From assembly GCF_013282805.1 (NCBI RefSeq), contig NZ_CP054038.1, forward strand, positions 1,922,001-1,986,000: DNA of 64,000 nt, given 5' to 3'. The translations under genes and the position numbers were made by a program. The notes under the pieces are model-generated. The model saw only the letters and a program-made list of their open reading frames with translations. It was not told the origin of the DNA and did no database searches. Positions 39,255 to 49,355 of this stretch are shown piece after piece. The stretch's first letter is position 1. Each line of letters begins with the position of its first letter. The DNA is from Microbacterium hominis (GTDB lineage: Bacteria > Actinomycetota > Actinomycetes > Actinomycetales > Microbacteriaceae).

Positions 39255-39319
39255 GACGATTCGGCCTCGGGTGACGGCGGTCGGAGAGGGCGGCTCAGCG
39301 GTGTGCGAGACTTGCCCGG

Positions 39320-40435
39320 ATGTCCCTCAGCCTACCCGTCGACTCGCCGCGGACCCGGAGCCTCACCGAGGTGGTGCCCGAGATGCTGGCGGCCATGGAG
39401 GGCGGCGGGTCGTGGCTCGCCCCTGCCACCAGCGCGATCGTCGTCGTCCTCGACGGCCTGGGTGCGCGCAATCTGGCTGCGCGGGCGGGGCATGCACGCT
39501 ACCTCGCTCAGGCGGGTGGCCGGCGTGACGTGGCCCGCTCGGTGTTCCCGAGCACGACGGCCACGGCCCTGACCGGGCTGCTGACCGGGGCGAGCGCGGG
39601 GGAGCACGGCGTGGTGGGCTACCGCGCGCGGGTTCCGGGGACCGATGCCGTGGTCAACCAGCTGCGCGGCTGGGAGGGGGGCGAGCTCCCCGACGGGTGG
39701 CAGCGGGCGGCCCCGCTCACCGCCGGCCGCCGGTCGTTCGCCGTCTCCAAACGCGAGTATGCGGAGACGGGCTTCACGCGGGCGACCCTCGGCGGTGCGC
39801 AGTTCCATGGCGAGGACGACCTGTCCGCACGCGTCGACATCGCCGTCGACCTCGCTGCGCGGCATCCCGGATCGTTCACGTACCTGTACGCCCCCGACCT
39901 CGACATGGTCGGGCATCGGCGCGGGTGGGAGTCCGACGAGTGGATCGCCGCGCTCGAGGGCGTGGATGCCGCGATGCGGCGCCTCGGCGAGTCGCTGGCC
40001 CCGGAGGTCGGAGCGATCGTGACCGCGGACCACGGCATGGTCGACGTGCCACGTCACCGACACGTGCTGCTCTCCGACGGCGACGACCTCGTCGAGGGCG
40101 TGCGGCTGATCGGCGGCGAACCGCGGATGCTCCACCTCTACACGCAAGGCGGTGCGGCCGCCGACGTGCTTCGGCGCTGGGACACGGCCGAGGGGCACCG
40201 CGCGTGGGTGCTCAGCCGTGCGGACGCGATCCAGGCCGGCCTCTTCGGAGCGGTCGACGCGGCCGTGCGCGAGCGGATCGGTGACGTGCTGGTCGCGGCG
40301 CGCGGCGGGATCGCCTACTACGACGATCGGCTCGCCGACAAGGGACCGCAGCGGATGGTGGGCCAGCACGGCTCACTCACCGATGAGGAGCGCACGGTGC
40401 CGCTCATCAGGCTCGGCGCTTTCGCGACGCGCTGA
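39320..40435 (+). CDS. Alkaline phosphatase superfamily phosphodiesterase/nucleotide pyrophosphatase
   Basis: 371 residues of the type I phosphodiesterase/nucleotide pyrophosphatase family. Metal and nucleophile features: [12 protein letters not shown] at the N-terminus, the nucleophile region [28 protein letters not shown], then [15 protein letters not shown] and [14 protein letters not shown]. No signal peptide is apparent. The physiological substrate is not indicated. It is divergent from parC by 65 bases and is followed 10 bases later by the convergent sepH. Such proteins sit beside sepH in several actinobacteria. Confidence 0.9.
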   Translation: MSLSLPVDSPRTRSLTEVVPEMLAAMEGGGSWLAPATSAIVVVLDGLGARNLAARAGHARYLAQAGGRRDVARSVFPSTTATALTGLLTGASAGEHGVVGYRARVPGTDAVVNQLRGWEGGELPDGWQRAAPLTAGRRSFAVSKREYAETGFTRATLGGAQFHGEDDLSARVDIAVDLAARHPGSFTYLYAPDLDMVGHRRGWESDEWIAALEGVDAAMRRLGESLAPEVGAIVTADHGMVDVPRHRHVLLSDGDDLVEGVRLIGGEPRMLHLYTQGGAAADVLRRWDTAEGHRAWVLSRADAIQAGLFGAVDAAVRERIGDVLVAARGGIAYYDDRLADKGPQRMVGQHGSLTDEERTVPLIRLGAFATR

Positions 40436-40445
40436 CGACGCCCGG

Positions 40446-41474
40446 TCAGTCCTCGCTGCGGGCGCCGAAGACGATCTCGTCCCAGGACGGCATCGAGGTG
40501 CGGCCCTTGCGCCGCCCACCCGCCTCGGCGACCGCCGCCGGCGAGGGCGGCGCCGCGTCTTCGGGCTCCTCCGGCGTCGCCGGCTCGTACCCCGGCTCGA
40601 GGGCGTCGAAGAGCGCGACAGGCGCGGCGGGACGCGTGGGTGCGGGGTCGGTGATGCCCGGCAGCGGCTCGCGCTGACCACGCCGCCGGCGCAGCGCCTC
40701 CAGCAGATCTGCGGTCTCCGCCGACGTCATGACGGGCTCCGTGGCGCGCTTGATCGCCGCCTCCTGGACGGCGGTGGCAGCCGGTGTCGGAAGCTCGGGT
40801 GCCTCATCGGTCTCCGAGGTGCGGCGCGGGCCGAACGCGCCACTGTCGAACCGCGGCTCGTCGGCGCCCGAGTCGGAGTCGAGGGCGCGCAGGCGCGGGA
40901 TGAGGCCGTCGGGGAGGGACCCCTGCCGCGACAGCTGCACCGCGTCGGCGTTGGAGGGCGAGAGGGTGCTGCGGCGCGGGTCGAAGCCCCAGCGCGCGTC
41001 GTGCTCGACCTCGTTCGCCGTGAATGAGAGCTTGACGATCCAGCCGGTCGGCTCCTTCCAGCTCGTCCACCGCTCACCGGTGGCTCCCGCGTCGGCGAGC
41101 TTGGCGCGAACCGCGGAGCCGAAGGTGTGCGGTGCGTCGGCGTCGAAGTCCCCGCCGAGGAGCACGGGCACCGCCAGCGCCTGTCCGACCACGTGCTCGC
41201 GCTCGGCGAGCACCGGGCCTTCGAAGCGGCGGACGTCCTCCACCCGGCATCCGAGCAGCTCGGCGACGTCCGGAGCGGACAGTCCGGCGCGGATCTGGGC
41301 CTGGATCTCTCGGGGGCTGGGACGAGACTCCCGGGGTTCGATCTCACGCTCGCGCCGCGCCCGGCGCAGCTCCAGCCTGAGCACGTCGTCGACGGCGAGA
41401 GCGAACCTCTCGCCGGAATCGGTCGCCAGGACGAGTCGATCGTCCTCCGTTCCGATGACCTTGAGCTGTTCCAT
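40446..41474 (-). CDS. sepH: Septation protein SepH
   Basis: 342 residues. The N-terminal DUF3071 domain includes MEQLKVIGTEDDRLVLAT, a helix-turn-helix-like segment SPREIQAQIRAGLSAPDVAELLG, and a central WIVKLSFTANEVEHDARW. The C-terminal half is disordered, rich in Pro, Glu and Ala, with the conserved SMPSWDEIVFG end. In Streptomyces and mycobacteria SepH stimulates FtsZ assembly. ATG 41474 follows GGAGGGG by seven bases. It is divergent from the DUF4193 gene, matching the usual order sepH-DUF4193-DUF3093-dut. Confidence 0.94.
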   Translation of the reverse strand: MEQLKVIGTEDDRLVLATDSGERFALAVDDVLRLELRRARREREIEPRESRPSPREIQAQIRAGLSAPDVAELLGCRVEDVRRFEGPVLAEREHVVGQALAVPVLLGGDFDADAPHTFGSAVRAKLADAGATGERWTSWKEPTGWIVKLSFTANEVEHDARWGFDPRRSTLSPSNADAVQLSRQGSLPDGLIPRLRALDSDSGADEPRFDSGAFGPRRTSETDEAPELPTPAATAVQEAAIKRATEPVMTSAETADLLEALRRRRGQREPLPGITDPAPTRPAAPVALFDALEPGYEPATPEEPEDAAPPSPAAVAEAGGRRKGRTSMPSWDEIVFGARSED

Positions 41475-41683
41475 GCGAACGCCCCTCCGATCCAGCCGTG
41501 TGCGCCCCATGGTGTCACAGACGTCCCCGGGTGCCGGGAATATCGCGCGCGTGGCGTGGGTTTCAGGCGTCGCACCACGGATCGCGCAGATGACATTTGC
41601 GAAATGCGCCGCGTTCGTGCAAACTATGCCCGCCCGTTTTGCGGGCGCACCGACTTCACCACCGGAAGAAGAGATATCACCGA

Positions 41684-41977
41684 ATGGCCACCGACTACGA
41701 CGCCCCCCGGAAGTCCGAAGACGACAGCGAGTCGATCGAGGCGCTCAAGGAGCGCGTTCCCGACAAGATGTCCGGCTCGGTCGACGCGGAGGACGCCGAC
41801 AACCCGTCGGGCTTCGAACTGCCCGGCGCCGACCTCTCGGACATCGATCTCGACGTGGTGGTGCTGCCCCCGCAGGACGACGAGTTCACCTGCATGAGCT
41901 GCTTCCTCGTGAAGCACCGCTCGCAGCTCGACCACGACGGCGCGTCGGGTCCTATCTGCGCGGAGTGCGCAGCCTGA
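41684..41977 (+). CDS. DUF4193 family protein
   Basis: 97 residues, strongly acidic in the first two thirds. The end carries two CxxC pairs, FTCMSCFLVKHRSQLD and GPICAECAA, a likely zinc ribbon. This matches actinobacterial DUF4193, always close to sepH and dut. GAAGAAGAG lies about ten bases before ATG 41684. Function unknown; RNA polymerase or metal binding is speculative. Its last 26 bases overlap the convergent DUF3093 gene. Confidence 0.93.
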   Translation: MATDYDAPRKSEDDSESIEALKERVPDKMSGSVDAEDADNPSGFELPGADLSDIDLDVVVLPPQDDEFTCMSCFLVKHRSQLDHDGASGPICAECAA

Positions 41978-42447
41978 CCTCGCTCTGAGCGCGGCGCACC
42001 GCCGCAGCCAGACGATCCGGCGTCCGGGTGGAGATGATCCATGCGGGCGCCGGATCATTCTCATCGCGCACCTCGACGACCACGATCCCGTCGATCCCCC
42101 GCGGACCAGGTGCCAGGCACGTCGGTCCAGACCCGGCCCCGCGCGTGGGCGGCCTCGTCGCCTGTGAGCGCGACCGCTCGGCCCAGATGCTCCACCTCGA
42201 TGCGCGCGCGGCCGGCACGCAGCATCCCGTTCTCGACGACCACCAGGGGGGATGCCGCCACCAGCAGCGCGACGACGGCGATCGCCACGACCGCACCGGC
42301 GATGAGCGCGACGGTGGTGTCGAGCGGCACGAACACGAGCGCCGCCATGGGCGCGACGACCGCTGCCGCCACCAGCACCCACAGCGACGGCGCGAGGCGC
42401 TCCCGGTAGCGTGATCCGACCTCGACACCGCTCATCGTGATCTGCAT
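41952..42447 (-). pseudogene. DUF3093 membrane protein, frame broken by two single-base deletions
   Basis: The N-terminal part YRERLAPSLWVLVAAAVVAPMAALVFVPLDTT has the two membrane helices of DUF3093. After AAHARG the frame leaves the family and stops. Adding one base at the C4 run 42137-42140 restores PGLDRRAWHLVRG; adding another at the C5 run 42096-42100 restores GIDGIVVVEVRDENDPAPAWIISTRTPDRLAAAV, with a stop at 41952. Both events are losses in G/C homopolymers, so I suspect sequence error in an intact gene. The start may be 42447 or 42435. It is divergent from dut. Confidence 0.82.
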
Positions 42448-42453
42448 TACCCT
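42448..42453 (+). promoter_or_regulatory. -10 element TACCCT of leaderless dut
   Basis: TACCCT is followed after six bases by GTG 42460, again without a ribosome site. Confidence 0.55.
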
Positions 42454-42459
42454 CGTTGC

Positions 42460-42912
42460 GTGACTCAAACCGTGGACGTCCCCATTATCGCCCCCGACGT
42501 TCCGGCCTACGCCCACCCCGGCGATGCCGGGGCCGATCTGGTCGCCGCCGAAGCGGTGCGCCTGGCGCCCGGAGCGCGCGCGCTCGTCGGAACGGGCGTG
42601 CGCATCGCCCTGCCCGAGGGGTTCGCCGCGTTCGTCGTGCCGCGCAGCGGATTGGCGGCCCGGCACGGCATCACCATCGTCAACGCGCCCGGGACCGTCG
42701 ATGCGGGCTACCGGGGCGAGATCAAGGTCGCGCTGCTGAACACCGACACCCAGCAGCCCTATGACATCGCTGTCGGCGACCGCATCGCACAGCTCATCGT
42801 GATGCCGGTGACCACGGCCCGATTCCTGCCCGTCGACGCGCTCCCCGACAGCGCGCGCGGCGAGGGCGGGTTCGGATCCACCGGCTACCAGAAGGACGGA
42901 ACCCCCGCATGA
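42460..42912 (+). CDS. dut: dUTP diphosphatase
   Basis: 150-residue trimeric dUTPase that hydrolyses dUTP to dUMP and keeps uracil out of DNA. All five motifs are present: AGADLVAAE, PRSGLAARHG, GTVDAGYRGEIKV, RIAQLIV and the C-terminal GFGSTGY arm that closes over the substrate. The last four bases overlap the start of DUF3710 (ATGA). The leaderless promoter sets the GTG start. Confidence 0.97.
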   Translation: MTQTVDVPIIAPDVPAYAHPGDAGADLVAAEAVRLAPGARALVGTGVRIALPEGFAAFVVPRSGLAARHGITIVNAPGTVDAGYRGEIKVALLNTDTQQPYDIAVGDRIAQLIVMPVTTARFLPVDALPDSARGEGGFGSTGYQKDGTPA

Positions 42913-43508
42913 CCGATACCACCCCCGCCGACAACTCTGGCAAGTCCGCGCCTGCAGACCGCGCGTCCGCAGGGCCGTTCGACGAGTCCGAGGCCAACCC
43001 GGTACGGCCGTACATCGACCTCGGCGGCATCAAGGTGCTCCCGCGCGAGGGGCTCAATCTCCGCCTCGAGGTCGAGGAGCAGACCAAGCGCATCGTCGCG
43101 GTCGGTCTCGACTACGCCGGATCCACGCTGCAGGTGCAGCCCTTCGCGGCGCCCCGCTCGTCGGGGCTGTGGGAGGAGACCCGAGAGCAGATCCGGGCAC
43201 AGGTGCGCCAGCAGGGCGGGCGCGTCGAAGAGCGCGAGGGGCCGCTCGGCCCGGAGCTGCTCGCGGAGGTTCCGGTCGTGGCCGGCGCCGACGGTGCGGT
43301 CGGCAAGCGGCTGGCGCGCTTCATCGGCGTGGACGGACCGCGCTGGTTCCTGCGCGGCGTGATCGGGGGAGCCGCCACCGGCGACCGCGAGGCCGCTGCG
43401 AAGATCGAGGACCTGTTCCGTTCGATCGTGGTCGTGCGCGGCGGCACCCCCATGCCGCCGCGCGACCTCATCCCGCTGAAGATGCCCGCGGCCCCGGGAA
43501 CGGCGTGA
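42909..43508 (+). CDS. DUF3710 family protein
   Basis: 199 residues. After an acidic N-terminus come RPYIDLGGIKVLPREGLNLRLEVEE, a SGLWEETREQIRAQVRQQGG helix, and RWFLRGVIGGAATGD, typical of DUF3710, an actinobacterial family always downstream of dut. Function unknown; no membrane segment. It overlaps dut by four bases and DUF3159 by four bases, so the three form one coupled operon. Confidence 0.92.
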   Translation: MTDTTPADNSGKSAPADRASAGPFDESEANPVRPYIDLGGIKVLPREGLNLRLEVEEQTKRIVAVGLDYAGSTLQVQPFAAPRSSGLWEETREQIRAQVRQQGGRVEEREGPLGPELLAEVPVVAGADGAVGKRLARFIGVDGPRWFLRGVIGGAATGDREAAAKIEDLFRSIVVVRGGTPMPPRDLIPLKMPAAPGTA

Positions 43509-44266
43509 GCGGCGGCGGAGGCGACCAGACCGGCCGACCCGGCGAGGAGCGGCCCGATCCGGATGCCCCCCGGGCCTCCGAGGTGCTGGGCGCGGCACTC
43601 GGCGACGCCGCCCGCCGCGCAGGACTCGATCCGGCCGACGGCGCCGGCACCGGCCATGTCGTCTGGCGCGCGATGGGCGGCTGGCGCGGAGTGCTGGAGT
43701 CCGTCCTGCCGACGCTGGTGTTCGTGGTGGCCTTCACCGTCACCTACGACGCGCAGTCCGGCACGGGCGATCTCTGGCTCTCGCTCGGCCTGTCGGTGGG
43801 CCTCGCCGCGGTGTTCACCGCGGTGCGCCTCATCCAGAGGTCTCCGGCGACGGCGGCCTTCGGGGGACTGATCGCGACCGCCGCCGCGGCCGCACTCGCC
43901 CTGTTCACCGGCCGCGGGCAGGACAACTTCGTCTGGGGCTTCGTCACGAACGGCGCCTACGGCACCGCCCTGCTGGTCTCGGCCCTCGTGGGCTGGCCGC
44001 TGATCGGACTCGCCGTGGGGTTCCTCATGAACGAGGGGACGCGCTGGCGGACGGATCGACGCAAGCGACGCGTCTTCTTCTGGCTCACGATCGCCTGGGC
44101 GGGGCTGTTCGCCGCGCGCCTCGCGGTGCAGCTGCCGTTCTACTTCGCGGGCGATGTCACGGCCCTCGGTACCTTCAAGCTCGTCATGGGACTGCCGCTG
44201 TTCGCGCCGATGGTGGCCGTCACGTGGCTCGCCGTGCGTGCACTCTATCCGCCGCGCACCACCTGA
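43505..44266 (+). CDS. DUF3159 family integral membrane protein
   Basis: 253 residues. The first 60 are hydrophilic and acidic; then six or so transmembrane helices span about residues 65-250 (VLPTLVFVVAFTVTYDA, LSLGLSVGLAAVFTAVRL, FGGLIATAAAAALALFTG, LVSALVGWPLIGLAVGFL, FFWLTIAWAGLFAARLAVQL, MGLPLFAPMVAVTWLAV). DUF3159 has no known function. GTG 43505 overlaps the stop of DUF3710 (GTGA). Last gene of the dut operon. Confidence 0.9.
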   Translation: MSGGGGDQTGRPGEERPDPDAPRASEVLGAALGDAARRAGLDPADGAGTGHVVWRAMGGWRGVLESVLPTLVFVVAFTVTYDAQSGTGDLWLSLGLSVGLAAVFTAVRLIQRSPATAAFGGLIATAAAAALALFTGRGQDNFVWGFVTNGAYGTALLVSALVGWPLIGLAVGFLMNEGTRWRTDRRKRRVFFWLTIAWAGLFAARLAVQLPFYFAGDVTALGTFKLVMGLPLFAPMVAVTWLAVRALYPPRTT

Positions 44267-44271
44267 TACAT

Positions 44272-44291
44272 TTATCTTGACATCAAGATAA
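44272..44291. promoter_or_regulatory. Perfect palindromic operator candidate before acnA
   Basis: TTATCTTGACATCAAGATAA has 9-base arms around CA and lies about 107 bases before the acnA GTG, in an AT-rich patch that stands out from its surroundings. It contains TTGACA (44277-44282), so a bound repressor could block a -35. The form suits a homodimeric MarR- or TetR-type regulator. Confidence 0.6.
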
Positions 44292-44397
44292 TTTCGCCCC
44301 GGCTCCGGTAAGGCCGCCCTCACTGGCAGCGAACCGCGGAGCGGGGGAAGATGGGCGGTGGCGAATCGCATCGCCCCCGCCGACGAAGGAGACCCGC

Positions 44398-47226
<2,829 letters not shown>

Positions 47227-47237
47227 CACCCATCGTC

Positions 47238-47273
47238 GCGGAGGGCCGGGTGCTGTGGCATCCGGCCCTCCGC
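47238..47273 (+). terminator. Terminator of acnA
   Basis: GCGGAGGGCCGG (47238-47249) and CCGGCCCTCCGC (47262-47273) form a perfect 12-bp stem with a 12-base loop just after the stop codon. Confidence 0.8.
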
Positions 47274-47285
47274 CGTGTCCGCAGG

Positions 47286-47291
47286 TACACT
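47286..47291 (+). promoter_or_regulatory. -10 element TACACT of dxs
   Basis: TACACT lies 34 bases before the dxs ATG and just after the acnA terminator, so dxs is transcribed on its own with a leader of about 27 bases. Confidence 0.5.
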
Positions 47292-47299
47292 GGACTGGC

Positions 47300-47318
47300 C
47301 CTTCCGGGCCCGGAAAGG
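47300..47318 (+). promoter_or_regulatory. Leader hairpin overlapping the dxs ribosome site
   Basis: CCTTCCG (47300-47306) can pair with CGGAAAGG (47311-47318), one A bulged, leaving a GGCC loop. The 3' strand covers most of the AAAGGAG Shine-Dalgarno (47314-47320), so it could limit translation. Confidence 0.4.
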
Positions 47319-47325
47319 AGCGGGA

Positions 47326-49296
47326 ATGTCGTTGTTGAGGACGATCACCGGCCCCCGTGATCTCGATGCGCTGAGCGTCGCCCAGCTGGGTGAGCTGGCC
47401 ACCGAAGTACGAGAGTTCCTCGTCGAGAACGTGTCCCGCACCGGCGGACACCTCGGACCGAACCTCGGGGTCGTGGAGCTGACGATCGCGCTGCATCGCG
47501 TCTTCGACTCGCCCGCCGATCCGATCATCTTCGACACCGGGCACCAGTCCTACGTGCACAAGCTGCTCACCGGTCGTCAGGACTTCAGCGGCCTGCGCAC
47601 GCGGGAAGGACTGGCCGGCTACCCCCAGCGCGCGGAGAGCGAGCACGACGTCGTCGAGTCCTCGCACGCATCGAGCTCCCTCAGCTGGGCCGACGGCGTG
47701 TCTCGCGCGCTCACGCGCACCGGCCGGCGTGACCGGCACGTCGTCGCCGTCGTGGGCGACGGCTCGCTGACCGGCGGCATGACGTGGGAGGCGCTGAACA
47801 ACATCTCCGACGACAACGACCGCAATCTCGTCATCATCGTCAACGACAACGGCCGCTCGTACGCGCCCACGATCGGCGGGATGGCCCGCTACCTCAACCG
47901 CGTCCGCACGGCCGACAGCTATGAGAGCCTGCGTCGGGGATCGACGACTCTCTTCTCGAAATTCGGTCCGGCGGGGCGTGCGCTCTATCGCGGCGTTCGC
48001 GGCGGCACGCACGGGTTCCTCTCCCGGTTCACCAACAACGCGGCGCTCTACTCGAACCTCGACATCAAGTACCTCGGCCCTGTCGACGGCCACGACATCG
48101 CCGCGCTCATCGAGACGCTGAAGCTCGCGAAGTCGTATGGGGCGCCGGTGATCGTGCATGCGATCACCGAGAAGGGGCGCGGCTTCCAGCCCGCCCTCGA
48201 CGACGAAGCCGATCAGTTCCATGCCGTCGGCCGGATCGATCCCGTGACGGGCGTCACCATCGGCGGCTCCTCCGGTGCGCAGGCGTGGACCGAGGTGTTC
48301 GCCTCCGAACTCGTGGCCGTCGGCGAAGAGCGCGAGGACATCATCGCGATGACCGCGGCGATGCTGCGCCCGACGGGTCTGCTTCCGTTCGCGCAGCGAT
48401 TCCCCGAGCGCGTCTTCGACGTCGGCATCGCCGAACAGCACGCGGTCGCCTCCGCGGCCGGCCTCGCCTTCGGGGGTCTCCACCCCGTCGTCGCCATCTA
48501 CGCGACGTTCATGAACAGAGCGTTCGACCAGGTGCTGATGGATGTCGCGCTGCACCGCGCCGGGGTCACCTTCGTGCTCGACCGTGCGGGTGTGACCGGT
48601 CCCGACGGACCCAGCCACCACGGCATCTGGGATCTGGCGATGCTGCAGATCGTGCCGCACATCCGCATCGCCGTGCCGCGCGACGAGACCCGATTGCGCG
48701 AGGAGCTGCGCGAGGCTGTCGCGGTTTCCGACGCGCCGACGGTCGTCCGCTTCCCCAAGGGCGCGGTGAGCGCGGAGCTTCCGGCTCTGGAGCGTCTCGA
48801 TGACGGCGTCGATGTGCTGGTGCGCTCCGAGGCCGAGGACGTGCTGCTGGTGGGCATCGGCCCCATGGCGCACATCGCCGTGGCTGTCGCGGAGCGGCTG
48901 CGCGATCAGGGCATCGGCGCGACGGTGATCGATCCGCGCTGGGTCGTCCCGGTGCAGCCCTCGGTCGTCCGCCTCGCGGCATCCCATCGTCTGGTCATCA
49001 CGATCGAGGACGGCATCCGTGTCGGCGGGATCGGCACGCGCGTGCGCCAGGTGCTGCGCGAGTCAGGCGTGGACACCGCTGTCGACGAGCTCGGCGTGCC
49101 CGACGAGTTCATCGACCATGCCAGCCGCGAGCAGATCCTCGAAGACGCCGGGCTCACCCCCGCGAAGATCGCCCAGGACGTCGTCGCGCAGGTGCTCGGC
49201 ACGCGCATCCCCGTGGCCCGGGGAGCGCAGACCAGCGAGATACCGGTGCAGCGTCTGACGCGCGTGCCCGACGGCGACGACACCGACCTGGCCTGA
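47326..49296 (+). CDS. dxs: 1-deoxy-D-xylulose-5-phosphate synthase
   Basis: 656 residues, first enzyme of the MEP isoprenoid pathway; it condenses pyruvate and glyceraldehyde 3-phosphate with thiamine diphosphate. The N-terminal GHQSYVHKLLTGR and the TPP/Mg motif VGDGSLTGGMTWEALNN are followed by HAITEKGRGF and the pyrimidine-domain DVGIAEQHAV and DRAGVTGPDGPSHHG. AAAGGAG lies five bases before ATG 47326; a longer frame adds 17 residues. Confidence 0.96.
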   Translation: MSLLRTITGPRDLDALSVAQLGELATEVREFLVENVSRTGGHLGPNLGVVELTIALHRVFDSPADPIIFDTGHQSYVHKLLTGRQDFSGLRTREGLAGYPQRAESEHDVVESSHASSSLSWADGVSRALTRTGRRDRHVVAVVGDGSLTGGMTWEALNNISDDNDRNLVIIVNDNGRSYAPTIGGMARYLNRVRTADSYESLRRGSTTLFSKFGPAGRALYRGVRGGTHGFLSRFTNNAALYSNLDIKYLGPVDGHDIAALIETLKLAKSYGAPVIVHAITEKGRGFQPALDDEADQFHAVGRIDPVTGVTIGGSSGAQAWTEVFASELVAVGEEREDIIAMTAAMLRPTGLLPFAQRFPERVFDVGIAEQHAVASAAGLAFGGLHPVVAIYATFMNRAFDQVLMDVALHRAGVTFVLDRAGVTGPDGPSHHGIWDLAMLQIVPHIRIAVPRDETRLREELREAVAVSDAPTVVRFPKGAVSAELPALERLDDGVDVLVRSEAEDVLLVGIGPMAHIAVAVAERLRDQGIGATVIDPRWVVPVQPSVVRLAASHRLVITIEDGIRVGGIGTRVRQVLRESGVDTAVDELGVPDEFIDHASREQILEDAGLTPAKIAQDVVAQVLGTRIPVARGAQTSEIPVQRLTRVPDGDDTDLA

Positions 49297-49355
49297 CGCT
49301 TCCGCCGCTGCTCACCCGGTCCGTCTGGGGTTCGCGGGCGTGAAAACATGGAGGG

